Source: Candidatus Binatia bacterium
GTDB taxonomy: Bacteria; Desulfobacterota; Binatia; Bin18
Reading direction: 5' to 3'
Length of the DNA: 64,000 nucleotides
Assembly (NCBI GenBank): GCA_022820725.1
Contig: JAJEFA010000011.1
Coordinates: 1-64,000 of the forward strand
Part shown: piece after piece, positions 51,139 through 59,492 of the stretch
Layout of the letters: each line of letters opens with the position of its first letter
Numbering within the stretch: position 1 is the first letter of the stretch
Notes under the pieces: model-generated
Seen by the model: the letters and a program-made list of their open reading frames with translations, nothing else
The model's database searches: none
What the model was told of the DNA's origin: nothing
Translations under genes and position numbers: made by a program

Positions 51139-51507
51139 ATGACCTTCGTGCTGTATGCCGCCGGTATCGTTTTGGTCGGGCTGATTGCCATCCTGGTTGC
51201 CTGGCCCTTACTGGCCGCCCAAACAGAGTCCGTCCGGCCCCTCCCGGCCGCAGAGCACATCGTCCGCTGGGAAAAACAAAAAGCGGCCGCCTATGCCGCC
51301 ATTAGAGAAGCGGAATTTGACAAACAAATGGGCAAGCTCACGGACGAAGATTATCAATTCATACGGCAGAAATACGAAGCGCGAGCCATTGAAGCGCTCA
51401 CTCAGCTCGACCGGCTCACCGGGTCTATGGAGTCGGTTGAGTCTATGGAGTCGGTTGAGTCTATTGGGTCTATGGAGTCGGTTGAGTCCCGACCCAAAGG
51501 ACCCTAA
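51139..51507 (+). CDS. Small membrane-anchored protein in the ccm operon (CcmI-like position)
   Basis: 122 residues from the ATG at 51139 (GGAGAG upstream). One N-terminal helix (MTFVLYAAGIVLVGLIAILV, AWPLL), then a helical segment EKQKAAAYAAIREAEFDKQM, GKLTDEDYQFIRQKYEARAI as seen in short CcmI or zinc-ribbon-like ccm accessory proteins. The C-terminal tail SMESVESMESVESIGSMESV is encoded by a tandem repeat and is probably disordered. Function is inferred only from context. Confidence 0.65.
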   Translation: MTFVLYAAGIVLVGLIAILVAWPLLAAQTESVRPLPAAEHIVRWEKQKAAAYAAIREAEFDKQMGKLTDEDYQFIRQKYEARAIEALTQLDRLTGSMESVESMESVESIGSMESVESRPKGP

Positions 51508-51560
51508 GGACTCAAAGGACTCAAAGGACCCAAATGACTCAACCGACCCAACAGACCTCT
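51423..51560. repeat. 9/18-bp repeat cluster with inverted halves before ccmA
   Basis: The first half repeats TCTATGGAGTCGGTTGAG three times; the second half repeats GGACTCAAA-type 9-mers. GTCGGTTGAGTC (51476-51487) and GACTCAACCGAC (51535-51546) are perfect inverse complements, so a long hairpin is possible across the gene boundary, overlapping the ccmA start codon. Confidence 0.65.
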
Positions 51561-52253
51561 TGGGTTGTTGAGGCGCGAAATCTCCGCAAGACCTTTGCGT
51601 GGACGCCGGTTCTCAATGACATATCGTGTCGCATTGCCCCCGCCGAGGTGGTCGGCATATTTGGTCCGAACGGGGCCGGCAAGACCACGCTGTTGCGGCT
51701 CTTGGCGACGCTGCTGACACCCACCGCAGGCCGGCTGACCCTCTTTGGTTTCGCTTCTTCCGAGCTGACGGTCCGACGAAAAATCGGCTTTCTCGGACAC
51801 GAGAGCTATCTGTATCCGGACCTTACCCCGGAAGAGAACCTCACCTTTTACGGGAAGGCTTATCAGGTCCCGAACCTCAAAGACCGGATTGCTCAACAAT
51901 TGGAATCCGTCGGCCTCCAGGACTGGCGGACGATGCCGGTCCGTTATTTCTCGCGTGGGATGGAACAGCGCCTCAGTTTGGCGCGTGCGCTTTTACATGC
52001 TCCTGACCTTTTCCTCCTTGACGAGCCCGATGCCGGACTCGATCCCAGGGGGCTCTCGACCCTGCATGCCACCCTGGCTCAGGCAAAAGACCGGGGAAAA
52101 ACCGTCATGCTGACCTCGCACGATTTTGAGCGCAGTCGGGAGCTGTGTACCCGCGCCCTCATCCTGCACCGTGGACGGATTGCCTGGCAATCCGATGCGG
52201 CCCTCCCGTCTCCGCAAGAGTTTATAGAGTTCTATACCGCGTACACGCGCTAG
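51534..52253 (+). CDS. ccmA: Haem exporter ATPase CcmA
   Basis: 239 residues. Walker A VGIFGPNGAGKTTLLRLLAT, signature MPVRYFSRGMEQRLSLARAL, Walker B LFLLDEPDAGLDPRG, H-loop VMLTSHDFERSREL. It drives release of holo-CcmE with CcmB and CcmC. The ATG lies inside the repeat cluster, without a clear Shine-Dalgarno sequence, so expression could depend on that structure. Confidence 0.93.
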   Translation: MTQPTQQTSWVVEARNLRKTFAWTPVLNDISCRIAPAEVVGIFGPNGAGKTTLLRLLATLLTPTAGRLTLFGFASSELTVRRKIGFLGHESYLYPDLTPEENLTFYGKAYQVPNLKDRIAQQLESVGLQDWRTMPVRYFSRGMEQRLSLARALLHAPDLFLLDEPDAGLDPRGLSTLHATLAQAKDRGKTVMLTSHDFERSRELCTRALILHRGRIAWQSDAALPSPQEFIEFYTAYTR

Positions 52254-52261
52254 GCGGTCCC

Positions 52262-52915
52262 ATGTGGGCGATTCTTTGGAAAGATCTTCTCCTGGAACTG
52301 CGCACCAAAGAGCGGGTGTCCTCTCTGCTGGTCCTGGCCCTGCTGATTATCCTGGTGTTTGTCTTTGCCCTCACTCCGGAGCAACTGCACCAGCCCGCCT
52401 TCGGTTCCGCCCTGCTCTGGGTCGCCCTCGTTTTTGCCGGCATGCTGAGCATCCAGCGCGCGTTCATTCTTGAACAGGAACGCAACTGCTTTGCCGGTCT
52501 CCTGCTCTGTCCGATCGATCCCGGTCAGGTGTTTTTTGCAAAATTCCTGAGTAACGTCTGTTTTCTGGCTATAGTAGAAGCCGTTGTAGCACCGCTCACA
52601 CTTGCGCTGCTCGGTCTGCCCTTCTCGGTTTCTCTGCTTGGGCTACCGCTCGTTCTGCTCTGCGGTATTGTAGGCTTCTCAGCGCTGGGAACGCTGTGTG
52701 CCGCGATTGCCGTGCGGACGCGCGCACGGGAAATTATCCTGCCGCTCATGCTCCTGCCCCTCCTGGTTCCTCTTTTCATTGCGGCGGTGAACGTCACCGG
52801 AGCACTTCTGGCCGGAGAAGTCTGGACGGGGACGTGGTTTCGTATCCTGATTGCATTTGATGTTATTTTTGTGGTGACCGGCTGGCTGGCGTTTGGTTTT
52901 GTTGTGCAAGAATGA
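52262..52915 (+). CDS. ccmB: Haem exporter permease CcmB
   Basis: 217 residues, six helices: LWKDLLLELRTKERVSSLLV, SALLWVALVFAGMLSIQRAF, then ERNCFAGLLLCPIDPGQVFF (typical CcmB loop), GLPLVLLCGIVGFSALGTLC, REIILPLMLLPLLVPLFIAA. It starts 8 bases after the ccmA stop. Confidence 0.93.
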   Translation: MWAILWKDLLLELRTKERVSSLLVLALLIILVFVFALTPEQLHQPAFGSALLWVALVFAGMLSIQRAFILEQERNCFAGLLLCPIDPGQVFFAKFLSNVCFLAIVEAVVAPLTLALLGLPFSVSLLGLPLVLLCGIVGFSALGTLCAAIAVRTRAREIILPLMLLPLLVPLFIAAVNVTGALLAGEVWTGTWFRILIAFDVIFVVTGWLAFGFVVQE

Positions 52916-52982
52916 AGATGGAGATAGAGAGAAGGATAGAGACAGAGAGAGCGAAGAGCCTGTTTCGGGAGCGGTTCAGTTT

Positions 52983-53082
52983 GCCTTTCCCCCTCACCCC
53001 AGCCCTCTCCCTCCAGGGGAGAGGGAGCACACATTCCCGCCCCCTCTGAGGGGGAGGGCTAGGGAGGGGGGCGCTCCCTCTA
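52983..53082. repeat. REP-like repeat between ccmB and ccmC
   Basis: CCCCTCACCCCAGCCCTCTC, CCTCCAGGGGAGAGGG and CCCCTCTGAGGGGGAGGGCT: the same dispersed class as at 33860-33900. It contains two imperfect hairpins. No coding content; it lengthens an otherwise tight operon. Confidence 0.6.
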
Positions 53083-53093
53083 TCTGTTGGCGT

Positions 53094-53777
53094 ATGAAAA
53101 CAGTGACTACCCATTCCGGTCTGGTTGACTCTTTCCTGCCGTGGCTGACGTGCGTGGCGATGCTGGCAGCCCTGGCCATGGTTTTTCTGTACGTCCCCAA
53201 CGAGCGGGTGCAAGGCGAGGTACAACGGATTTTTTATTTCCATCTGCCGTCAGCCTGGATGGCGTTTCTCGGCTTCTTTATCGTGGCCGGGGCGAGTGCG
53301 GCTTTCCTATGGCAAGGCAAGCGGTCGGCTGACCTGCTGGCCCGGGCCGCAGCCGAACTCGGCATGGTGTTCTGTTCGCTCGTCCTGCTGACCGGTCCTC
53401 TCTGGGCGCGGCCGATCTGGGGTGTGTGGTGGACCTGGGACCCCCGTCTCACCATGACGCTGGTGTTATGGCTGATTTATGCCGCCTATGTTCTGCTGCG
53501 TGTTTTTGCCGGAGATACCGAGACGGTTGCGCGATATGCCGCTGTCCTGGGCATCGTTGGCGTAATCGATATCCCGCTGATCTATATTTCCATCCGTCTC
53601 TGGCGCGGCATCCACCCCAAGGTCGAACAGATGGCGCCGGAAATGGCCTGGACGCTGCTGGTGTGTACCGGGGCGTTTGTGTGTGTGTTTACGTGGTTGT
53701 TGCGGCTCAGGGTGCGCAGCCTGCATCTGCACGACGAAATCAGAGCCCTGCGTCAGCACGTGGTGGCGGCCTCATAG
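53094..53777 (+). CDS. ccmC: Haem delivery protein CcmC
   Basis: 227 residues, six helices. The tryptophan-rich motif is PIWGVWWTWDPRLTMTLVLW and the His ligands lie in FYFHLPSAWMAFLGFF and RLWRGIHPKVEQMAPEMAWT. It loads haem onto CcmE. Directly followed by a short CcmD-like gene. Confidence 0.95.
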   Translation: MKTVTTHSGLVDSFLPWLTCVAMLAALAMVFLYVPNERVQGEVQRIFYFHLPSAWMAFLGFFIVAGASAAFLWQGKRSADLLARAAAELGMVFCSLVLLTGPLWARPIWGVWWTWDPRLTMTLVLWLIYAAYVLLRVFAGDTETVARYAAVLGIVGVIDIPLIYISIRLWRGIHPKVEQMAPEMAWTLLVCTGAFVCVFTWLLRLRVRSLHLHDEIRALRQHVVAAS

Positions 53778-53790
53778 CAAAGGAAAAGAC

Positions 53791-53940
53791 ATGCCGTATC
53801 TGTTTGCCGCGTTCAGCGTTGTGTGGATTGTGATTTTTCTGTATGCGCTTTCGATCTCCCGCCGTCAGCAAGAGCTGTCCCGAGAGGTTGAAACGCTCCG
53901 GCGAATGACGGAAGAGAAGACGAATACAGAATCGTCGTGA
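53791..53940 (+). CDS. ccmD: Short CcmD-like protein
   Basis: 49 residues: one membrane helix (FAAFSVVWIVIFLYALSISR) and a charged helical tail (RQQELSREVETLRRMTEEKT). CcmD stabilises the CcmABC-CcmE complex. GGAAAAGAC lies upstream. The 3' half of the gene and about 28 downstream bases occur again at 54784-54901, beyond a vapBC pair. Confidence 0.82.
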   Translation: MPYLFAAFSVVWIVIFLYALSISRRQQELSREVETLRRMTEEKTNTESS

Positions 53941-54039
53941 GGGTTCCGTCACCTGCGGCTTGCTGCGTTGAGGCAGGCTTTCTCGCTTGTTCTCCTTAGC
54001 TCTTCAGTGTTCATATCCCGGCCTAAATCTGAGTGGAGA

Positions 54040-54456
54040 CTATACGGAATGGGGGAGTCTTACGATGCCGGGATATTCATCAAAGTGACGATCAAAGGCA
54101 AACGCCCGATGCACATTGAGCCGTTCCATGGCGGCAAAACTGGTACAATCTACAAAACTAAAGAGATGATCACGGTATGTCCGAAAAATCCTGAGGGCAT
54201 TATCAATATCCTCGTCTGTGACTTTCTCCAAAATGGTCGCTTCCTCTCGACGGATCGTTGTTGCAATACGAACGGCAAGGCGGTGACCGCGCAGCGTTTT
54301 GTCTCGCATTCGTAACAGCGTAACCGTTTCTGCAAGGATATAGTCTGTTGTGATCAGTGGAGTTCGATTCTGTCTTAACCAGGCAACTGCTGCTTCATGA
54401 TCCGGATCATTTTGTACTGCCAACGCAAACCATGCTCCAGTATCGACAAAGATCAC
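54040..54456 (-). CDS. vapC: PIN-domain toxin VapC
   Basis: 138 residues. PIN acidic residues: MIFVDTGAWFALAVQNDPDH, TDYILAETVTLLRMR, FSFVDCTSFAAMERLNVHRA, FAFDRHFDEYPGIVRLP; the set D, E, D, D is complete, so it is predicted to be an active ribonuclease. The start overlaps the antitoxin stop by 4 bases. The pair is antisense to the ccm operon and lies between two copies of the ccmD end. Confidence 0.88.
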   Translation of the reverse strand: MIFVDTGAWFALAVQNDPDHEAAVAWLRQNRTPLITTDYILAETVTLLRMRDKTLRGHRLAVRIATTIRREEATILEKVTDEDIDNALRIFRTYRDHLFSFVDCTSFAAMERLNVHRAFAFDRHFDEYPGIVRLPHSV

Positions 54457-54692
54457 TGACCCCCTCCGTACAGGATCCGATCATGCTCCCTCCCGGAGAA
54501 CCCTTGCCCTCTGCCTTTCCCTTCCCATTTCTTGATCGCTGACATCTGTTTTCTTGCAATCTCCCTTTCTGAGGAAGAAGGGCGTTTGACTCCCTGGTCT
54601 GCCCTAAGGGAGAGAGCCAGTTCCTTTACTCGCTCTAATGCTGTTGGCGAGAGCCCCTTAAGGGCTCGTAACGTTTCTCTCTCTGTAGCCAT
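54453..54692 (-). CDS. vapB: VapB-type antitoxin
   Basis: 79 residues: ERETLRALKGLSPTALERVK (helical N terminus), SSSEREIARKQMSAIKKWEG, and a Gly-rich tail (GKGRGQGFSGREHDRIL). I do not see an AbrB or RHH signature, so its DNA-binding class is unclear; the antitoxin role follows from the ATGA overlap with vapC. Confidence 0.7.
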   Translation of the reverse strand: MATERETLRALKGLSPTALERVKELALSLRADQGVKRPSSSEREIARKQMSAIKKWEGKGRGQGFSGREHDRILYGGGQ

Positions 54693-54783
54693 GAGGCGTC
54701 TCCCCTGCTTCGTAGTATGGACATATATACCAGGAGAAAGGTCGGGTGCGCCATCATACGGGGCAAAAACTCAGCTTCCCCTC

Positions 54784-54901
54784 TCGATCTCCCGCCGTCA
54801 GCAAGAGCTGTCTCGGGAGGTCGAAACGCTCCGGCGGATGACGGAAGAGCAGACGAAAGCCCGGCCATCGTGAGGGCTTCGTCACCTGTGACTTGCTGCG
54901 T
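54784..54901 (+). pseudogene. Second copy of the ccmD 3' end
   Basis: It aligns with 53851-53968 over 118 bases with about 17 differences by my count, including ISRRQQELSREVETLRRMTE, the TGA stop and 28 bases of downstream sequence. The N-terminal membrane helix of CcmD is absent: upstream sequence is unrelated. The vapBC pair lies exactly between the two copies. Confidence 0.8.
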
Positions 54902-54933
54902 GAGCCCACTCGGTCTACGCCAAACCGCCAGGC

Positions 54934-55881
54934 TCAGCTCCCACCGGAAAGGGCTGCCAGGTGAGGCTCAAGAAACTCGAGCATCAGGAAGACGCACATC
55001 TCCGGCTGCTCAAGTTGGAGAAAATGGGTCGTATCGGGGATAAAGTCGTAGTCGAGAATGATGAGATCGCTCAGGTCCACACTCGGCAAAAACGAGAACG
55101 GCTGGGTGGGGTCGGCGCCGATGGCCTTGGTGGGACAGGAGAGACGGTCAAGGTTTACGGCACGCGCCCATTGATAGCCCTCCTCGGATATCTGCGCTTC
55201 GTATTCGCGCGGGCAACGTAATTCGTACCCCGTTCCGTCGGCGTCCCGACGGAGCGTCGTCCGCGCGATAAGGTCCGCCACGCCGGGCCGCAAGAGCTTG
55301 AAGGGAGGCGCGCGACGGAGACGTTCGGCGAACTCTTCCAGCGTTGCGAAGCGTTCCTGACGCTTCCGGGCCGCCTTGCCGAGCTGGAGCATTGTGGCCT
55401 CCAGTTTCTTCAGGTGTTGTGGGGGACGACCGGGCGGGCAGAGGACCGGGTCGAACAACACCAGGGCCGAGAACGCCGCTCGCTCCGCCGCTTGCAGGAC
55501 CGCCGTCTGTGCCGATACCGAGTGAAAAATGCCGATTTTCGGTTTTACACCGAAGTGCTGATCGATGCCCCGTGCAATGGACGCGACGTCCTGTACGAAG
55601 GTGGGGATAGTATGCGCTTGTTGCTCGCCGGTCGGGTTCCAGCCGTGGTTACGAAGATCGTACAGAACGACATCGAACCGGTCGATAAGCAGCGACCAGA
55701 ACGGAAAATACGCATCAGCAGAAAATCCGTTGGCGTGGCTGAGGACGAGCCGCGGCCCTGCCGGGTTGCCGTGCCGTCTCAGGATGATAGGGGCCCCGTC
55801 GGCCATGCGAACCTCGGCCACGGCCAGCGGCTCGGGAACCTTCCAGCGCCTGGAGTCCGTGGGGGAGGGTGATTGACTCAC
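54934..55881 (-). CDS. Alpha/beta hydrolase
   Basis: 315 residues. Alpha/beta hydrolase landmarks: RLVLSHANGFSADAYFPFWS (oxyanion-hole HxNG), the nucleophile elbow IGIFHSVSAQTAVLQAAER (a non-standard SxSxx in place of GxSxG) and a C-terminal His in IPDTTHFLQLEQPEMC. Probable esterase or lactonase; substrate unknown. Its start overlaps the decarboxylase stop by ATGA, so the two are coupled. Confidence 0.82.
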   Translation of the reverse strand: MSQSPSPTDSRRWKVPEPLAVAEVRMADGAPIILRRHGNPAGPRLVLSHANGFSADAYFPFWSLLIDRFDVVLYDLRNHGWNPTGEQQAHTIPTFVQDVASIARGIDQHFGVKPKIGIFHSVSAQTAVLQAAERAAFSALVLFDPVLCPPGRPPQHLKKLEATMLQLGKAARKRQERFATLEEFAERLRRAPPFKLLRPGVADLIARTTLRRDADGTGYELRCPREYEAQISEEGYQWARAVNLDRLSCPTKAIGADPTQPFSFLPSVDLSDLIILDYDFIPDTTHFLQLEQPEMCVFLMLEFLEPHLAALSGGS

Positions 55882-57365
55882 GGCGATACTGCCTCCTGCC
55901 CGAAGCGCTCAGTAGCCTCCAGGGTCTCACGCACATCGTTCCAGGTCGTGGTGTGGTTGAGGATGCACAGCCTGAGCGAAAACATTTTTCCGACGAGCGT
56001 TGATGACATGAGCGCGCGATCTTCCCAAAAGACCCGGGCGAGCACATTTCTGTTGATCTCTTCCAGGACTTTCTCGTCGAGGTCGGTACCCGTGGGGTTG
56101 ATCCGGAAACATACGATTCCCAGCGATACGGGGGTCAATATCTCCAGGGTCGGGCTCTCCCGGACGTACGCCTCGGCCCGGTCGGCCAACTCCATCCCCT
56201 TTAATACCGCTCGCCGAAACGCGCCCAGCCCGAAGGTCTGGACCGACATCCAGACCTTCAAAGCCCGAAGCGAGCGACTCAGTTGCAAGCCGCGATCCGC
56301 GAAATTGGGATGGTCCGCGCCCCATATCGTATCCTGGAGAACATCGTGATGGACCTCGAACGCGTGCTCAAGCGTGCGGCCGTCCTTCACCAGCAGGCAG
56401 CCCGCCTCGTAGGGCTGAAAGAACCACTTGTGCGCGTCCAGCCCGATCGAATCGGCGCGCTCAATTCCATGCAAGAGCCCTTTGCCCTGTTCGGTCACGA
56501 TCGCGAAGCCACCGTATGCGGCGTCAACGTGTAGCCAGATTCCTTCCGCCTCACAGAAGTCCGCCATGGCTTCAAGCGGATCAATAGCCCCGGTGCTGGC
56601 CGCCCCGGCGTTGGCGCACACCGCGATGGGACTGAACCCCGCAGCGCGGTCCTCAGTCACGGCACGCGTGAGTGCCTCCATGTCCAGACGGGTGCACGGG
56701 TCGCTCGGAACCATGCGAATACACTCCGGTCGGACACCGATAATCATTGCCGCGCGGCGGAGTACGCTATGGCTCTGGTCACTCATATACACGGTCGCGC
56801 GCTCAGGGTGGCCGGCCGCCTCCCGGGCAGCAACGAGAGCGTCAAGGCTGGCAGCCGCACCCCCGCTCGTGAAAAGCCCGCCGGCGCTCTCGGGATAGTC
56901 GAGCCAGCGCCGAAACCAGTCGATGACGACCAACTCAAGCTGGCTCGGACCACTCGCGACCAGCCAGGTGACGGTGTTGATATTATATCCGGCGGCCATG
57001 AAGTCGGCCAACACACTCGGCCAAGTAGGCGACGACGGGATAAACGCGAAGCAACGCGGATGATCCAGGCGCGTCGCGAACGGGAGGATCTCACGTGCGA
57101 CCTGTTCAAGGACCTCCGCCGCCGGGCGACCGTCCTCGGGCGGGTCCTTCAGCAATTCCTCCTCAAGTCCCTGCCGAAAATCCCCCTCCCAGGCATCTTC
57201 TCCAGGCAAGCGCTCATTCCGCTCTACCAATATATCCGCGGCCTTGCGGGCGAGGTTGAGCATCAGCTCGGGCGCCATCTGGAGGCCATTGTCCGCTCCT
57301 AACTCTTTCTCGCTCTCCGTTGAGACGGAAGGTGTTCCTCTGCTGCTCTTGGAGTCTCCCGGCAT
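55878..57365 (-). CDS. PLP-dependent (aromatic amino acid-type) decarboxylase
   Basis: 495 residues of group II decarboxylase type: LDHPRCFAFIPSSPTWPSVL, GLFTSGGAAASLDALVAARE (PLP phosphate loop), IWLHVDAAYGGFAIVTEQGK (PLP Asp) and SIGLDAHKWFFQPYEAGCLL (Schiff-base Lys). The N-terminal 25 residues are Ser/Glu-rich and variable. It would decarboxylate an aromatic or related amino acid to an amine, and its alpha/beta hydrolase partner could act on a derivative of that amine (inference). Confidence 0.87.
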   Translation of the reverse strand: MPGDSKSSRGTPSVSTESEKELGADNGLQMAPELMLNLARKAADILVERNERLPGEDAWEGDFRQGLEEELLKDPPEDGRPAAEVLEQVAREILPFATRLDHPRCFAFIPSSPTWPSVLADFMAAGYNINTVTWLVASGPSQLELVVIDWFRRWLDYPESAGGLFTSGGAAASLDALVAAREAAGHPERATVYMSDQSHSVLRRAAMIIGVRPECIRMVPSDPCTRLDMEALTRAVTEDRAAGFSPIAVCANAGAASTGAIDPLEAMADFCEAEGIWLHVDAAYGGFAIVTEQGKGLLHGIERADSIGLDAHKWFFQPYEAGCLLVKDGRTLEHAFEVHHDVLQDTIWGADHPNFADRGLQLSRSLRALKVWMSVQTFGLGAFRRAVLKGMELADRAEAYVRESPTLEILTPVSLGIVCFRINPTGTDLDEKVLEEINRNVLARVFWEDRALMSSTLVGKMFSLRLCILNHTTTWNDVRETLEATERFGQEAVSP

Positions 57366-57513
57366 CGATATATCCCTTTTCCTGATCTAATTTATTGCGA
57401 AAGGGCCTGTATGATGGGGAGGGTAACGGTCTTGGTACGCCTTAACAACTGGCGCAGGCCCGATGGTTAAGCCCCACCGCCCGCATTGCGGCTATATTGC
57501 CTCGTGAAACGCG

Positions 57514-58170
57514 TTAGCCTTTACCGGCCCTGGCGTTTTCCGCCCACTCCTGCATGGAGATGGTGCCGCCCGCCTTTTCCGTCCGGCCCTGATCTTTCGG
57601 CGGCAGGACATCCTGGAGCATGTCGATCCGTTTCCATTCCGCGAGCGGGGTGTCACACGCCGCTCGCGGAACGTACCGGGACGGAGCAACTTTCTGGTAG
57701 CGATGGACATAACGGGGACAGTTGGTCCAGATTTCGGACACCTGCACCCGCACGATCAGCTCGGCCTCCTTGTATTCGGCCATCAGCGGGTCATCGGCCG
57801 AGACGCTTGCCCGGCCCTGTAGACGGACCCGGTTCGGCGTCTCAAAGTCGATGAACAACAGGCCGACTTCGGCATTGCCCGCGATATTCCCCATCGAGAA
57901 AAACATGCCGTTGCCGTCATAGCTGGGGAATACGATCGTCTGCTCGTCAATCACTCTGACAAAGCCGGGGTCGCCGCCTTTATATGAGACCGTGGGCCGG
58001 CCCTGATGGTCAATGCTTGAGAGGAAAAACATATCCCGCGACTCGATAAAGGCTGTATCGCCCTTGCCGATTGCGGTCTTGACCACGGCCTCTTCCACCC
58101 GGTCCGCCAGCTTGCGCGTTTCAAACCGGTCTTGCAGGGCGCGGTGCCGCTCGCCGTACAGTCGGCTCAT
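57514..58170 (-). CDS. Pyridoxamine 5'-phosphate oxidase-like flavoprotein
   Basis: 218 residues. Split-barrel FMN/F420-binding features: FIESRDMFFLSSIDHQGRPT, VSYKGGDPGFVRVIDEQTIV, IAGNAEVGLLFIDFETPNRV, RLQGRASV. RNPAs of this subgroup (AKL/IAKRDSMF type) reduce small molecules rather than make PLP. GAGAGGAG precedes the ATG. The 148 bases between it and the decarboxylase gene hold only that gene's probable promoter and leader. Confidence 0.82.
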   Translation of the reverse strand: MSRLYGERHRALQDRFETRKLADRVEEAVVKTAIGKGDTAFIESRDMFFLSSIDHQGRPTVSYKGGDPGFVRVIDEQTIVFPSYDGNGMFFSMGNIAGNAEVGLLFIDFETPNRVRLQGRASVSADDPLMAEYKEAELIVRVQVSEIWTNCPRYVHRYQKVAPSRYVPRAACDTPLAEWKRIDMLQDVLPPKDQGRTEKAGGTISMQEWAENARAGKG

Positions 58171-58200
58171 CGTGTTTCTCCTCTCAAGCGCTGCGGTGCC

Positions 58201-58470
58201 TCATTTATGCTGTCCCGCCTCGTCCACTTTTTCCGTCAACCACACGTTGATAAGCGTCTCGGTCGAGACCCCCTGTCGATGGGCATAGGCTGTCAGCTTC
58301 TTTGCCAATTCTGGCTCTAGCACGGTGAGGAACACTCGCCGCTGAATATCCACTTCAAAGTCAGCTTCCCTGGTCAGGTCCCAATAATCGGTCAAGTCGT
58401 GGTCGTCCCAGAAGTCCGCGGCTTCGGCTACGTTTTGGAAGTGTAGTGGGATAGTCTCCGTTATTCTCAT
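58201..58470 (-). CDS. CopG/BrnA-like antitoxin, no partner seen
   Basis: 89 residues. Mid-section ADFWDDHDLTDYWDLTREAD, then a ribbon-helix-helix VDIQRRVFLTVLEPELAKKL, AYAHRQGVSTETLINVWLTE, matching the BrnA/CopG antitoxin group in which the toxin gene normally lies upstream. No toxin is encoded nearby, so it is either an orphan or acts alone as a repressor. Confidence 0.75.
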   Translation of the reverse strand: MRITETIPLHFQNVAEAADFWDDHDLTDYWDLTREADFEVDIQRRVFLTVLEPELAKKLTAYAHRQGVSTETLINVWLTEKVDEAGQHK

Positions 58471-58521
58471 TAGTCCGCTCGGCCGGAGCGAGTCAGTGGG
58501 TGGCTCGCTCCAGGCCGTCGA

Positions 58522-59406
58522 TTACAGGCTCGCCGCCGGCACCACAACCTGTTCGGCCAGCTTCTCTATATCGCTCTTGACGGCATCCGCGCTTTCGGGA
58601 AATCCGCCAACAATAATCTGATGCACGCCCAGGTCGCGGAACTGTTTGACCTCATCCAGGGTAATCGGCATGCCAATACCCGTGGAGACGGCATAGTGAA
58701 ACTGACTGTGGTCGCGTCCGGCCGCCTCGGCATAGCCTTGCATCCGCTCGATATGCTCCTTGGCCGCCTCGGGTGTGACGTTCACCCCAAACCAGCCATC
58801 GCCGACCTCCCCAACGCGCCGCAGAGCGGGTTTGCTCTCGCCCCCGAAAATAATCGGCGGATGCGGGGTCTGGACGGGCTTGGGATAGGAGCGGACTTTG
58901 GGGAAGCTGCAAAACTCGCCGCTGAACTCCGACTCTTCCTCGGTCCACAGCATTTTCATAACCTTGAGATACTCACGCGTACGTTGCGCCCGGCGTTCCC
59001 AGGGGACGCCCACCGCGGTGAATTCTTCCGCCAGCCAGCCCACACCCACGCCGAAGTCGAACCGTCCACCCGACAGTTTATCCAGACTGGCGACTTCTTT
59101 TGCGGTGACGACCGGATTGCGCTCGGGCACCAGGCAAATGCCGGTTCCCAGGCGGATCGTTTTGGTCTGTGCGGCGGCATACGTCAGCGCGGCAAAGGGA
59201 TCGAGAATATCGATCTGCGTGGTTGGCATGGGCAGCCGACCGTCGGCTGAATACGGGTATTTTGAGGTGTACTGGTCGAGTAAAACTACGTGTTCGGGCG
59301 CCCAGAGGGAATGAAAGCCTGCTTGCTCAGCGGTCTGCGCCGTCACGCTGACCACCTCCGGGTCTGCTCCCAGCCCAATGCCAATCGCGAAATATCCAAC
59401 TTGCAT
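58522..59406 (-). CDS. LLM-class (F420-dependent type) oxidoreductase
   Basis: 294 residues of the luciferase-like barrel: IGLGADPEVVSVTAQTAEQA, GFHSLWAPEHVVLLDQYTSK, TIRLGTGICLVPERNPVVTA, DFGVGVGWLAEEFTAVGVPW, PPIIFGGESKPALRRVGEVG. It resembles the TIGR03619-like F420-dependent group; whether F420 or FMN is used cannot be told from sequence here. AAGGAGG precedes the ATG. It is divergent from the TonB receptor gene. Confidence 0.88.
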   Translation of the reverse strand: MQVGYFAIGIGLGADPEVVSVTAQTAEQAGFHSLWAPEHVVLLDQYTSKYPYSADGRLPMPTTQIDILDPFAALTYAAAQTKTIRLGTGICLVPERNPVVTAKEVASLDKLSGGRFDFGVGVGWLAEEFTAVGVPWERRAQRTREYLKVMKMLWTEEESEFSGEFCSFPKVRSYPKPVQTPHPPIIFGGESKPALRRVGEVGDGWFGVNVTPEAAKEHIERMQGYAEAAGRDHSQFHYAVSTGIGMPITLDEVKQFRDLGVHQIIVGGFPESADAVKSDIEKLAEQVVVPAASL

Positions 59407-59492
59407 ATCTGCTGTCCTCCTTTGTGAGATTCGAGCGCATGCTATACTAGGCCGCTGATTAGGCGCAAGGCACGCGGCGATTGACCTCTCAT

